From positions 1-41,331 of the forward strand of contig JAIBAC010000007.1 of the NCBI GenBank assembly GCA_019695375.1: a DNA stretch of 41,331 bases. Direction: 5' to 3'. Positions within the stretch are counted from its first letter, which is position 1. Every line of letters starts with the position of its first letter. The translations under genes and the position numbers were made by a program. This DNA comes from Acidimicrobiia bacterium. Its GTDB lineage: Bacteria > Actinomycetota > Acidimicrobiia > UBA2766. Positions 8,439-16,251 of this stretch are shown one piece after another. Under the pieces are notes generated by a model that was not told the origin of the DNA, did not search any database, and worked only from the letters and a program-made list of their open reading frames with translations.

Positions 8439-8795
8439 TCAGTCCGCAGCGACCCAGGCGATCGCAGCGTCGCGCTCATCGAGCGGGAAGACCGCGAAAT
8501 CGCCGGGGACCATCCAGCCGAAGGCGTGGGCGAGGTGGCGGATCCAGTCTGTGTCGGTGACTATGGCGGCACGGTGCCACCGGCCGTGGTGGTCGAATCC
8601 GAGCTTGGTGTCCGCCCACGCGGCACCGGCGCTGTAGCCCGCGAAACGGTCGCCGAGTACGTATACGAGACGAAGCGGCCCCCGGTGCGCTTCCAGCGCG
8701 GGGATGAGGGTGTCGCGGTAGTCGCCGGCGTGGACCTCCCCCACAGCCTCGAAGCCGATGACACCCTCGGGCAGGCCAGGAACGGGCTCGAGCAC
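8439..8795 (-). CDS. SpoIIAA-like (STAS-fold) protein
   Basis: This 118-residue protein matches the SpoIIAA-like family: VIGFEAVGEVHAGDYRDTLI at the start, a central LRLVYVLGDRFAGYSAGAAW, a HHGRWHRAAIVTDTDWI segment and a final FPLDERDAAIAWV. These small STAS-related proteins occur widely in bacteria; their role is poorly known, and the phosphorylatable serine of true SpoIIAA is not evident. The GTG start is chosen because AGAGGAGG stands 7 bp before it; an upstream ATG at 8828 lacks such a site. The gene is monocistronic and divergent from the first VapBC module. Confidence 0.8.
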   Translation of the reverse strand: MLEPVPGLPEGVIGFEAVGEVHAGDYRDTLIPALEAHRGPLRLVYVLGDRFAGYSAGAAWADTKLGFDHHGRWHRAAIVTDTDWIRHLAHAFGWMVPGDFAVFPLDERDAAIAWVAAD

Positions 8796-8892
8796 TTGTC
8801 CGCCTCCTCTCGCGGGCCGGGACGTCACGAAGCATACGGCTGCTCGGCGCTTCGCTTCGGCCTGCGCCCGACGCGTTGAGCGAGAGGAGCAG

Positions 8893-8913
8893 GCAGAAAA
8901 CTGCTGTTATGCT
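8893..8913 (+). promoter_or_regulatory. Leaderless promoter and candidate operator of vapBC module 1
   Basis: A perfect inverted repeat GCAG-AAAA-CTGC (8893-8904) lies just before a -10-like TATGCT (8908-8913). The -10 ends 8 nt before the vapB ATG, so transcription would start at or next to the ATG, giving a leaderless mRNA. The hairpin sequence is a good candidate for VapB autoregulatory binding. Confidence 0.45.
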
Positions 8914-8921
8914 GTCACATC

Positions 8922-9179
8922 ATGCGAACGCAGATCGCGCTCGATGCCGAGCAGCACGCCAGGGTGAAGCAGAAGGCAGCGAGCCTGGGGATCACGATGG
9001 CCGAGTACATCCGCCGCCTCGTCGATCGCGACCTCGCAGCGGCCGGCCCCGCCGGTGACCCCTCGTCGATCATCGGCATCGGCCGCTCAGGCGGCAGCGA
9101 CATCGCCAGCGAGGGCAAGAGCCGAGTTGCGGACGCCGTCGCGGACGCCGTCGCCGCCCGCAGGTCCGGCCGTACGTGA
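8922..9179 (+). CDS. VapB-type antitoxin (ribbon-helix-helix), module 1
   Basis: An 85-residue protein with an N-terminal ribbon-helix-helix: RTQIALDAEQHARVKQKAAS forms the strand and first helix, and GITMAEYIRRLVDRDL the second. The C-terminal about 45 residues are Gly/Ala/Ser-rich with a final helix, the usual toxin-binding tail. It overlaps the PIN-domain gene by four bases (GTGA), the normal arrangement of an antitoxin with its toxin. DNA binding by the N-terminal domain probably autoregulates the operon. Confidence 0.85.
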   Translation: MRTQIALDAEQHARVKQKAASLGITMAEYIRRLVDRDLAAAGPAGDPSSIIGIGRSGGSDIASEGKSRVADAVADAVAARRSGRT

Positions 9180-9592
9180 CGGCCTTCGTCGACACCTCTG
9201 CCTGGTACGCGGCCGCGGACGCCGACGACGCGAGCCACCTGCGAGCGGCCGCCCTCCTTGAGGAGTTCAGAGGGCAGTTGATCACGAGTGACCATGTGCT
9301 GGTCGAGACCTGGTACCTGGCTGCGAGCAGGCTCGGCGCCGATGTGGCCGAGGTGCTCGTCAACCGGATCCGCAAGGGTCTGGCCCGTGTCGAGCCTGCT
9401 CAGATCGCGGACCTCGAGGTGGCAGCCGCCATCGCCGACGCCTTCGGGGGTCAGGAGTTCTCGATCGTGGACAGGACGAGCTGGTCGGTCATGGAGCGAC
9501 TCGGCGTCCACGACGCGATCGCGTTCGATCGTGACTTCTCCATCTACCGGTTCGGATCAGGGCGGAGGATGGCCTTCACCGTTCACCGATGA
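9176..9592 (+). CDS. vapC: VapC-type PIN-domain ribonuclease toxin, module 1
   Basis: A 138-residue PIN-domain protein. The acidic metal-binding residues are all visible: Asp6 (FVDTSAWY), Glu44 (HVLVETWYL), Asp99 (FSIVDRTSW) and Asp118 (AIAFDRDF). VapC toxins cut tRNA or rRNA when their antitoxin is degraded. The GTG start inside the antitoxin stop implies coupled translation. The active site is intact, so the toxin should be functional. Confidence 0.88.
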   Translation: MTAFVDTSAWYAAADADDASHLRAAALLEEFRGQLITSDHVLVETWYLAASRLGADVAEVLVNRIRKGLARVEPAQIADLEVAAAIADAFGGQEFSIVDRTSWSVMERLGVHDAIAFDRDFSIYRFGSGRRMAFTVHR

Positions 9593-9625
9593 CCCGCATC
9601 CGTGCATCATGGCATTGACCGCTGC

Positions 9626-9640
9626 CGTCCTCTGAGGACG
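9626..9640. terminator. Possible hairpin after vapC module 1
   Basis: CGTCCT-CTG-AGGACG is a perfect 6-bp stem with a 3-base loop, 33 bp after the vapC stop and before the next gene. No T-run follows, so termination is only a possibility. The rest of the spacer 9593-9693 shows nothing recognisable. Confidence 0.3.
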
Positions 9641-9693
9641 ACTGCGGCGCTGAGTAGCTTCGCACGAGGTCACCGACGGCCACGGGGGTACCG

Positions 9694-10188
9694 ATGGACG
9701 ACGACGACGACAGGGCCCGTGTCCTGCACGGCCTCGGCTACGGCCTATACGTCGCCACCGCTGCCGGCGGCGGGACGCGCTGCGGCTGGGCGGCGACGTG
9801 GCTCATGCAGTGCTCGTTCGACCCGCCCGCCGTCGCGATCGCGGCCCGGCGCGACTCGACACGCGCCGCCACCATCGCGGCGGGGGGCGTGTTCGCCGTC
9901 AACCTGATGGAGCGCGGCCAGCAGGACCTCGTGTCGCGCTTCTACGCTCCCGTCGAGGAGACCGGTCCCGACCTCGCCGGCGTCGCGTTCACGCTCGGCG
10001 ACACGGGCTGTCCCCTCCTCGACGACGGCCTCGGCGCGATCGAGTGCCGTGTGACCGACTCGGTCCCCGGTGGCGACCACACGATCTTCGTCGGCGACGT
10101 CGTCGCGGCCCGCTGGCTCCGCGACGGCGTCCCGCTCACCCTGCGCGACACCGGCCTCGACTACGGCGGCCTCGAGGACACGTCCTAG
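9694..10188 (+). CDS. Flavin reductase-like (FMN-binding split-barrel) protein
   Basis: This 164-residue protein has the pattern of the flavin_reduct domain: LGYGLYVATA at the start, WAATWLMQCSFDPPAVAIAA (flavin phosphate region), GVFAVNLM, and the family-typical DHTIFVGDVV near the C-terminus. Members supply reduced FMN/FAD to two-component monooxygenases (HsaB-like) or bind flavin themselves. A ribosome-binding GGGGG precedes the ATG. It is convergent with, and 7 bp from, the small gene at 10196; no cognate oxygenase component was found in the window. Confidence 0.82.
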   Translation: MDDDDDRARVLHGLGYGLYVATAAGGGTRCGWAATWLMQCSFDPPAVAIAARRDSTRAATIAAGGVFAVNLMERGQQDLVSRFYAPVEETGPDLAGVAFTLGDTGCPLLDDGLGAIECRVTDSVPGGDHTIFVGDVVAARWLRDGVPLTLRDTGLDYGGLEDTS

Positions 10189-10195
10189 CGCGGCC

Positions 10196-10453
10196 TCAGT
10201 CCACGACGAAGAGGTTGCCGGACTCGCACCAAACCGTGTCGTGGGCGTAGCCCGCGGGCCGCAGCGTCAGGTCGGCGAGCAGGAACCAGCGCCACGGCGG
10301 GTCGCCGTGGTCGACGTACTCGCCTGTGAGGGTGCCGGCGAAGTCCTCGCGCCCGGCGAAGTGGCTGCCCGCCACGAGATGGCCGCCGTCGCACTCGGCG
10401 TGCCGCCCGGCGAGCGTGGGGTCGAAGCCGGAAACGGCGGCACTGCCGGCCAC
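10196..10453 (-). CDS. Hypothetical protein, 85 residues, coupled to the nitronate monooxygenase-like gene
   Basis: I do not recognise a family. The frame begins with a GTG that overlaps the upstream TAG stop (TAGTG), so it would be translated by re-initiation. The product is soluble-looking, with a His/Cys-containing start (GRHAECDGGHLVAGSHF), an aromatic centre (DPPWRWFLLADLTL) and DTVWCESGNLFVVD at the end. Natural composition (few Arg/Ala runs) and tight spacing argue that it is real rather than a chance frame. It is the last gene of the operon starting at 12517. Confidence 0.55.
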   Translation of the reverse strand: MAGSAAVSGFDPTLAGRHAECDGGHLVAGSHFAGREDFAGTLTGEYVDHGDPPWRWFLLADLTLRPAGYAHDTVWCESGNLFVVD

Positions 10454-11553
10454 TAGTCGAGCTCCCCGACCGTCTCCTCGAACGTCGCGAGCGCCTCCTC
10501 GACCATGTCGAAGAGCACCTGGCGCGCAGGCTTCATCGTCGTGACGAAGTCGACGCCCTGGCCCGACGCCTCGGTCATGAGGTCGGCGCGGCGGTGGTCG
10601 TTGGCGCCCTGGATGTAGTCGGAGCTGAGCAGCATCTGGTACGGCGCGGGCAGCACGTCGGGTGCCTCGGGCTTGGCCCACTCCTCGGTCCAGGGGCACT
10701 TGAGCACGCGCATCGTCATGCCCGAGATCGTGTTGCTGTAGGTCGTGTCGCTCGCGGTCGACGCGAGGAGGCGTTCCTTGATGATCATGTCGGCGTCGGA
10801 CTCACGCGAGGCGAGCCACTGCGTGCCCGACCAGATGCCCGACGCGCCGAGGCAGAGCGCGGCGGCGAGGTGACGCCCGGTCGTGACGCCGCCCGCGGCG
10901 ATGACGGGCGTGTCGCCGGCGATCGCCGCGACCTGGGGCACGATCGAGAACGTCCCGATCGCGCCGGTGTGACCGGCGGCGTCGTAGCCCTGGGCGATGA
11001 TCGCGTCGATGCCGACCTCGAGCTGGCGCTCGGCCTGGCGCGGCTTGCCCACGAGGCCGAACACGAGCATGTCGCGCTCGTGCGCGGCGTCGAGGATGAA
11101 CGCGGGCGAGCCGAGCCCCGACGCGAGCACGGGGACGCGCTCGTCGAGGAGCACCTCGAGCTGGGCGCGGGCGAGCTCCTGGTTCAGCCCGCCCCACTGG
11201 TGCAGGTCGACGGGGCCCTTGGGGTCGGGCACGTCGTACTTCTCCTTTATGGAGTCGGCGTACGCGCGCTGGGTCTCGGGGATCTGCGCGAGGAGCTCCT
11301 CGGTCGATCCCGTGGGAGGCACCGACGCCGGCAGCACGAGGTCGATGCCGAACTTCTTGCCGTCGACGCGGTCGCGGATCCACGCGACGTCGGCGGCGAT
11401 GTCCTCGGGCGTGTGCATCGCCTCGCCGAGCACAGCGAATCCGCCCGCGTTGATCACGGCGACCGCGACGTCCTTGCAGTGGGTGAACGCGATGATCGGG
11501 AACTCGATCCCGAGCAGGTCGCAGAGCTTGGTGTGCAGCGGGTCCTTCGCCAT
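10453..11553 (-). CDS. Nitronate monooxygenase / 2-nitropropane dioxygenase-like flavoenzyme
   Basis: This 366-residue TIM-barrel FMN protein starts with LCDLLGIEFPIIAF and has AVINAGGFAVLG, DAIIAQGYDAAGHTGAIGTF (FMN-phosphate site with the conserved GHTG) and TPVIAAGGVTTGRHLAAALCLGA, all typical of the NPD family. Many actinobacterial members are not nitronate oxidases; IpdC of steroid ring C/D breakdown belongs to the same superfamily, so a CoA-ester reductase or oxidase role is plausible here. The ATG at 11553 is preceded by GGAGGTGACACTG, giving good spacing. It is co-transcribed with the SDR gene, 16 bp upstream. Confidence 0.87.
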   Translation of the reverse strand: MAKDPLHTKLCDLLGIEFPIIAFTHCKDVAVAVINAGGFAVLGEAMHTPEDIAADVAWIRDRVDGKKFGIDLVLPASVPPTGSTEELLAQIPETQRAYADSIKEKYDVPDPKGPVDLHQWGGLNQELARAQLEVLLDERVPVLASGLGSPAFILDAAHERDMLVFGLVGKPRQAERQLEVGIDAIIAQGYDAAGHTGAIGTFSIVPQVAAIAGDTPVIAAGGVTTGRHLAAALCLGASGIWSGTQWLASRESDADMIIKERLLASTASDTTYSNTISGMTMRVLKCPWTEEWAKPEAPDVLPAPYQMLLSSDYIQGANDHRRADLMTEASGQGVDFVTTMKPARQVLFDMVEEALATFEETVGELD

Positions 11554-11569
11554 CAGTGTCACCTCCGGG

Positions 11570-12517
11570 TCACGAGCCGGCTTGGTTCAGGCGTGCCGCA
11601 CCGATGCCGGTAGCGGCGACGGCCTCCTCGGCGCCGAGCGCGCCGCCGATGCCGCCGGGGTACACCCCGTACAGGGCGCGAACGGCGTCGGCGAGCTCCT
11701 CGGCCTCCCACAGGCGTCCGGTGCGTGTGCGGGTGGCGGTGATGTGCCAGCCCTCCACGCGGTCGCAGCGCCCACCCATCATGTGGAAGACCTGGCCCGT
11801 GACCCAGTGGGCGTCGTCGGAGGCGAGCCACGCCACGATCGGGCTCACGTTGTCGGGCGAGAGCGGGTCGAAGCCCTCGGGCGCGGGGCCGATCAGCGAC
11901 TCGCTCATGCGGGTGCGCGCAGCCGGGGCGATCGCGTTGGCAGTGACGCCGTAGCGCGCCATCTCCATCGCGACGACCTGGGTGAACCCGGCGATGCCGG
12001 CCTTGGCCGCCGCGTAGTTGGCCTGGCCGGGGTTGCCGAAGAGGCCGCTCTGGGAGGTCGTGCAGATGATGCGGCCCGCCCGCGTGCGGCCCGCCTTCGC
12101 CTCCGCACGCCAGTACTTGCACGCGTGGTGCGTCGGTGCGAAGTGGCCCTTGAGGTGGACGTTGATGACCGAGTCCCACTCCTCCTCGGTCATGTTGAAG
12201 ATCGTGCGGTCGCGCAGGTTGCCGGCGTTGTTGACGAGGACGTCGAGGCCACCGTAGGTGTCGATGGCGAGCTGCACGAGCTCGCCCGCCGACGCGAAGT
12301 CCGAGCACGAGCCGCCGTGCGCGATCGCCTCGCCGCCCGCGTTGGCTATCTCCTTGACGACGTCCTCCGCCGCCGTGCCGCTGCCCTCGCCGTGGACGTC
12401 ACCGCCGACGTCGTTGACGACGACACGGGCGCCGTGGCTTGCGAGCAGCAGGGCATGGGACCTGCCCAGGCCTCGCCCTCCTCCGGTCACGATCGCGGTC
12501 TTGCCCTCGAGCAGCAT
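11570..12517 (-). CDS. Short-chain dehydrogenase/reductase, HSD17B4-like 3-hydroxyacyl-CoA dehydrogenase type
   Basis: A 315-residue SDR. The cofactor motif TGGGRGLG is at 11-18, NNAG at 96-99, and the catalytic Ser155, Tyr168 and Lys172 have the standard spacing. VVVNDVGG after beta-strand 2 points to NAD(H). The long C-terminal extension (about 250-315, ending with GVYPGGIGGALGAEE) resembles the SDR domain of peroxisomal multifunctional enzyme 2, which oxidises 3-hydroxyacyl-CoA. It heads a minus-strand operon with the NPD-like gene and is divergent from etfB across a promoter holding two shared operators. Confidence 0.88.
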   Translation of the reverse strand: MLLEGKTAIVTGGGRGLGRSHALLLASHGARVVVNDVGGDVHGEGSGTAAEDVVKEIANAGGEAIAHGGSCSDFASAGELVQLAIDTYGGLDVLVNNAGNLRDRTIFNMTEEEWDSVINVHLKGHFAPTHHACKYWRAEAKAGRTRAGRIICTTSQSGLFGNPGQANYAAAKAGIAGFTQVVAMEMARYGVTANAIAPAARTRMSESLIGPAPEGFDPLSPDNVSPIVAWLASDDAHWVTGQVFHMMGGRCDRVEGWHITATRTRTGRLWEAEELADAVRALYGVYPGGIGGALGAEEAVAATGIGAARLNQAGS

Positions 12518-12552
12518 GGCTCCCTCTCCGTCGTCGGCCCGCCCCGAGTGGT

Positions 12553-12569
12553 ATTACCAAGTGGTTATA
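12553..12569 (-). promoter_or_regulatory. Shared 17-bp operator, site B1 (toward the SDR gene)
   Basis: Core ACCA-AG-TGGT at 12556-12565; read toward the SDR it is TATAACCACTTGGTAAT, the most divergent of the strong sites in its flanks. Its centre is 20 bp from site B2, two helical turns, in the shared SDR/etfB promoter. Confidence 0.6.
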
Positions 12570-12572
12570 GAC

Positions 12573-12589
12573 TACTACCAGATGGTGAG
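12573..12589 (+). promoter_or_regulatory. Shared 17-bp operator, site B2 (toward etfB)
   Basis: TACTACCAGATGGTGAG, oriented toward etfB and ending 55 bp before its ATG. It matches sites A, C1, D and E, including the asymmetric flanks (TACT upstream, GAG/TAG on the gene side). Confidence 0.7.
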
Positions 12590-12644
12590 GATATCCTCAT
12601 CAGCGGCTGCATCAGTACCCAGCCGGACCCCGCAGGAGCACGAC

Positions 12645-13466
12645 ATGCGGACCGTCGTCTGCGTAAAGGAAGTACTCGACCCCGACGCCGTCGGCGCCTA
12701 CGCCGTCTCGGGCCACCTCGAGATCGGCGACGACGCCAAGACGCTGACCCAGACCACGATCCCGCGCCTCATGAACGCCTACGACGAACAGGCGATCGAG
12801 GCCGCGCTGCGCCTCCGTGACGGAGGTGCCGACACGACCGTGTGCGCGGTGTCGGTCGGCGCCGACACGACCGCCACGCTGCGCCACGCCTTCTCCCTCG
12901 GCGTCGACGAGGTCGTCGCGATCAGCCCGCCCGCAGGTGTCGAGGTCGACTGCCACGTCGTCGCGGCGCTGCTGGCGGCGTTCGTGCGCGACCGCGGCGC
13001 CGACCTCGTCCTCACCGGGCGCCAGGCCTCCGACGACGACCAGGGCGTCGTGCCCGCCCTCGTGGGTGAAGCGCTCGCGATGCCGGTCGTCACGATCGCA
13101 CGCGCTGTCGACGTCGACGGGACCAAGGTGACCGTCACCCGCGTCACGCCCGACGGCGACGAGGTGGCCGAGACCGAACTACCCGCGGTCGTGACCGTGA
13201 GCAGCGAGCTCGGCGAGCCGCGCTACCCGAACGTGAAGATGAAGATGGCGGCACGCAAGGTGACGCCCGAGGTCGTCGCGCCGTCGGACCTGTCGGTGCC
13301 GGACGGCGGCCTGCAGCCACTGCTTCGCCTCGAGCGCCAATGGGTGCCTGCCGTGGCGGGCGAGTGCGAGATCCTCGAGGCGGACTCGGCGGCCGCGCTC
13401 GCCGACCTGCTGATCGATCGCCTCGTCGACGACAAGACCCTGCAAGCGGGAGGTGGGCGGCCATGA
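12645..13466 (+). CDS. etfB: Electron transfer flavoprotein subunit beta
   Basis: This 273-residue protein begins with the diagnostic CVKEVLDPDAV and has LNRYDE-region equivalents (PRLMNAYDEQAIEAALRLRD), an AMP-binding-type segment LVLTGRQASDDDQGVVPALVGE, and ELPAVVTVSSELGEPRYPNVKMKMAARK near the C-terminus. EtfAB takes electrons from acyl-CoA dehydrogenases and passes them to ETF:quinone oxidoreductase. A ribosome-binding AGGAG lies 9 bp before the ATG. It is the first gene of etfB-etfA-DUF35-thiolase and probably serves the acyl-CoA dehydrogenase at 20703. Confidence 0.93.
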   Translation: MRTVVCVKEVLDPDAVGAYAVSGHLEIGDDAKTLTQTTIPRLMNAYDEQAIEAALRLRDGGADTTVCAVSVGADTTATLRHAFSLGVDEVVAISPPAGVEVDCHVVAALLAAFVRDRGADLVLTGRQASDDDQGVVPALVGEALAMPVVTIARAVDVDGTKVTVTRVTPDGDEVAETELPAVVTVSSELGEPRYPNVKMKMAARKVTPEVVAPSDLSVPDGGLQPLLRLERQWVPAVAGECEILEADSAAALADLLIDRLVDDKTLQAGGGRP

Positions 13467-14449
13467 CTGCACCTGTGATCGTCTGCAGCACGGGCACGGA
13501 GGCGCCCGAGGAAGCCGAGGCGACGCTCACGCTCGGCCGCAAGGTGGCGGCGGCGAGCGGCACCGACGTGCGCTGGCTCCTGCTGGGCGCGGCACCCGAC
13601 GGCTACGCCGACGTGGCCCGCCGCCACGGCGTCGCCGCGGTCGACATCGCCGGCGGCGACGGCATCGACGAAGGCGACGCCGACGTGCTCGTCGCTGCGG
13701 TGGCGCGCTACTGGGAGCGGTCGCCGGGCCAGGTGCTCGTCTTCGCGCAGACGTTCTCCACCCGCGACATCGCACCGCGTGTGGCGGCACGCATCGGTGC
13801 CGCCGTCGTCACCAACGCCGTCGACGTCGACGCCGGCGGCGACGCGGGGCTCGAGGTCAGCGCGGCCGCCTTCGGCGGCGACACCAGGGTCCTGTACGCG
13901 GTGACGCCCGGTGTGGCATGTGTGGTCACCCTGCAGCCCAACGCGATCGAGCCGACGGCCGCTGACGGCACGGCTCCCGAGCCCGCCGTCGAGAAGCTCG
14001 ACCTCGACCTGTCCGGCGTCGTGCGCGGCGTGCGCGTCGTCGAGGCCGCCCGATCTGACGGTCCCCGCCTCGAGGACGCCGACGTCATCGTGGCAGGCGG
14101 GCGCGGCCTGAAGTCGGCGGAGAACTACCAGTTGGTGGTCGAGCTCGCCGCGCTGCTCGGCGGCATGGCCGGCGCGTCGCGCCCGATCGTCGACGACGGC
14201 TGGATCGACTCCGCGCACCAGGTCGGCCTCACCGGCAAGATCACGCGGCCCGCCCTCTACGTGGCGGCCGGCATCTCGGGCGCGACCCAGCACGTGGTCG
14301 GCTGCACGGCCGCCAAGACGCTCGTCGCGATCAACACCGACGCCGACGCGTCGATCTTCCGCCACGCCCGCTACGGCATCGTGGGCGACTGCCTCGAGAT
14401 CCTGCCCGAGCTGATCCGCTCTGCCCGTGACCGAGGAGTGCGCCGATGA
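13463..14449 (+). CDS. etfA: Electron transfer flavoprotein subunit alpha
   Basis: A 328-residue EtfA. The C-terminal FAD domain is unmistakable: VDDGWIDSAHQVGLTGKI, then YVAAGISGATQHVVGC, AINTDADASIF and GIVGDCLEILPEL, with the N-terminal domain divergent, as usual. Its ATG overlaps the etfB stop (ATGA), giving the 1:1 coupling expected for a heterodimer. Confidence 0.93.
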   Translation: MTAPVIVCSTGTEAPEEAEATLTLGRKVAAASGTDVRWLLLGAAPDGYADVARRHGVAAVDIAGGDGIDEGDADVLVAAVARYWERSPGQVLVFAQTFSTRDIAPRVAARIGAAVVTNAVDVDAGGDAGLEVSAAAFGGDTRVLYAVTPGVACVVTLQPNAIEPTAADGTAPEPAVEKLDLDLSGVVRGVRVVEAARSDGPRLEDADVIVAGGRGLKSAENYQLVVELAALLGGMAGASRPIVDDGWIDSAHQVGLTGKITRPALYVAAGISGATQHVVGCTAAKTLVAINTDADASIFRHARYGIVGDCLEILPELIRSARDRGVRR

Positions 14450-14865
14450 CCACACCCACGCCCGTCGTCGAGGGCCTCTTCGCCGACACCGACGGCGGGG
14501 CGCGCCTGTACGGCTCCCGCTGCGCGAACTGCTCGGTCCCGTACTTCCCGCGGACCGACACGTGCCGCAACCCCGACTGCGACGACTCCCGCATCGGCGA
14601 CGCCGAGTTCGGCCCCACGGGGCGGCTGTGGAGCTACTCGGTGCAGAACTACCCGTCGCCGCCGCCGGCGGTCTACGACGAGCCGTACGTGCCCTACGCC
14701 CTCGGGGTCGTCGACCTCGACGACGGCCTCCGCGTCGTGGGCCGCATGGACGTCGACGACCCCGCCGCGCTCGAGGTCGGCGGCGCGGTCGAGCTCGTGC
14801 TCGCGCCGCTGTCCCACGACGACGACGGCAACGAGCTGATCAGCTGGATGTTCCGGCCCGCCTGA
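14446..14865 (+). CDS. DUF35 zinc-ribbon/OB-fold protein (thiolase partner)
   Basis: A 139-residue protein with a rubredoxin-like zinc ribbon (Cys26, Cys29, Cys40, Cys45) and an OB-fold C-terminal half (GRLWSYSVQNYPSP, PYALGVVDLDDGLRVVGRM, VELVLAPL). DUF35 proteins form complexes with thiolase-fold enzymes, as ChsH2 does with Ltp2 in cholesterol side-chain breakdown, and with HMG-CoA synthase-type enzymes in archaea. It is ATGA-coupled to etfA and lies 11 bp before the thiolase, which is its likely partner. Confidence 0.88.
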   Translation: MTTPTPVVEGLFADTDGGARLYGSRCANCSVPYFPRTDTCRNPDCDDSRIGDAEFGPTGRLWSYSVQNYPSPPPAVYDEPYVPYALGVVDLDDGLRVVGRMDVDDPAALEVGGAVELVLAPLSHDDDGNELISWMFRPA

Positions 14866-14876
14866 GGAGGTCTGCG

Positions 14877-16055
14877 ATGCGTGACGTAGCCGTGGTCGGG
14901 GTGGGCATGCACCCCTTCGGGAAGTTCGCCGACCGCTCGGTCACCGACCTGTGCCACACGGCGGTCACTGCCGCGCTCGCCGACGCCGGGATCGGCTGGC
15001 GTGACGTCGACGCCGTCGCTGCTGCGAGCTCGCGCTTCTCCGGCGGCAAGGGCTGGGGCCTCAACGGCAACGACGTCGTCGAGGACATGGGCTCGACCGG
15101 GATCCCCGTCTACAACATGTCGGCGGGCTGCGCCGCGGGCGGCAACGCCTTCAACGTCGGTTACTCCCTCGTCGCCGGCGGCATGTACGACACCGTCCTC
15201 GTCGTGGGCGGCGAGAAGATGCCCAAGGGCTTCATCCAGACCTCCGGCGTCGAGGAGGAGACCGACCCCGAGTTCCTGCGCCAGCGCTGTGTCGGCATGC
15301 CCGGCCCCGCGTTCTGGGCGCTGCTGTGCCGGCGGCGCATGGCCGAGTTCGGCACGACCGAGGAGCAGCTCGCCGGGATCGCGGTCAAGGCGCACCAGAT
15401 CGGCAAGCACAACGACAACGCCCGCTTCCGCCAGGAGTTCAGCGTCGCCGACGTGCTCGGCTCCAACATGGTGAGCGACCCGCTGCGCCTCTACGAGATC
15501 TGCCCGGTCAGCGACGGTGCCGCCGCAGCGGTGATCTGCTCGGCGGACAAGGCGCGGGCGCTGACGTCGTCGCCGGTGTGGGTGGCGGGCAGCGCGGTCG
15601 CGACGATGCGCTTCGACGACGGCCTCCCCCGCGGTCTCGCCGGCGTCGTCCCCGACGGGCCCACCCACCACAGCGAGGCGGCCCTCGCGGTGGGCAAGGC
15701 CCTCGACCAGGCCGGTGCCGAGCCCACCGACGTCGACTTCGTCGAGCTGCAGGACAACACCGTCTACTACGAGCTCGCGTTCCCCGAGGACTGGGGCCTG
15801 TGCAAGCCGGGCGAGGCCGAGCACCTCCTCGCGGCGGGCGAGACGATGCCGACCGGCAGCCTCCCGATCAACCCCAGCGGCGGCTTCCTCTGCTTCGGCG
15901 AGGCCACCACGGCGATGGGCGTCTTCCAGGTCGCCGAGCTGACGTGGCAGCTGCGCGGCCAGGCCGGCGCGCGCCAGGTACCCGGCGCCGCGCTCGGGCT
16001 CGCCCAGACCCTCGGCCTCGGCGGCAACGCCACCGCCGTCGTCCTCAAGAAGTAG
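14877..16055 (+). CDS. Thiolase-family protein (SCP-x/lipid-transfer type), catalytic Cys present
   Basis: A 392-residue thiolase-fold enzyme starting VAVVGVGMHPFGKF. The nucleophile region NMSAGCAAGG supplies Cys85. Later motifs are FVELQDNTVYYELAF and INPSGGFLCFGEATTAMG, in place of the classical HGG/GHPxG elements, so it belongs to the SCP-x/acetyl-CoA acetyltransferase-like branch often paired with DUF35. Keeping Cys85 allows true 3-ketoacyl-CoA thiolysis, in contrast to the second thiolase-fold gene at 29225. GAGGAGG precedes the ATG. It ends its operon, followed by a hairpin repeat. Confidence 0.87.
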   Translation: MRDVAVVGVGMHPFGKFADRSVTDLCHTAVTAALADAGIGWRDVDAVAAASSRFSGGKGWGLNGNDVVEDMGSTGIPVYNMSAGCAAGGNAFNVGYSLVAGGMYDTVLVVGGEKMPKGFIQTSGVEEETDPEFLRQRCVGMPGPAFWALLCRRRMAEFGTTEEQLAGIAVKAHQIGKHNDNARFRQEFSVADVLGSNMVSDPLRLYEICPVSDGAAAAVICSADKARALTSSPVWVAGSAVATMRFDDGLPRGLAGVVPDGPTHHSEAALAVGKALDQAGAEPTDVDFVELQDNTVYYELAFPEDWGLCKPGEAEHLLAAGETMPTGSLPINPSGGFLCFGEATTAMGVFQVAELTWQLRGQAGARQVPGAALGLAQTLGLGGNATAVVLKK

Positions 16056-16089
16056 CCCACCGCCGCGGCCACGCCACGGCCAAGCTGCG

Positions 16090-16192
16090 GCTTGGATAAC
16101 GATCCGGCCAGCTGGGGGCTTGGATGACGAAACCCTCCGTTTCTGTCCGGCCTGTTATCCAAACCCCGCCAGCTGGCCGGATCCTCATCCAA
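16090..16192. repeat. Dispersed hairpin repeat, copy 1 (TTGGATRAC family)
   Basis: The outer arms 16092-16115 and 16169-16192 pair at 22 of 24 positions. Inside, a second pair of arms (GGGGCTTGGATGAC and its complement near 16152-16166) repeats the TTGGATRAC word. The element lies between the thiolase stop and the vapB promoter. Related elements are at 31505-31609 and 35434-35508. It could end transcription or stabilise the mRNA 3' end; it also resembles REP/MITE-type mobile repeats. Confidence 0.7.
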
Positions 16193-16225
16193 CAGACGAT
16201 GGCTGCTGCCGCCTGCCGGTGGTCT

Positions 16226-16250
16226 GTGAAGCCGTGCTACACTGGTTCAC
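16226..16250 (+). promoter_or_regulatory. Leaderless promoter and candidate operator of vapBC module 2
   Basis: A -10-like TACACT (16238-16243) ends 8 nt before the ATG, the same geometry as module 1. It is enclosed by an inverted repeat GTGAA-N15-TTCAC (16226-16250), a candidate antitoxin operator covering the -10. Confidence 0.45.
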
Positions 16251-16251
16251 G

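Noticed and set aside
10453-11553. Naming the NPD-like gene ipdC
   Set aside because: It belongs to the same superfamily, but the N-terminal and central sequences differ from the IpdC sequence I recall, and ipdAB are absent.
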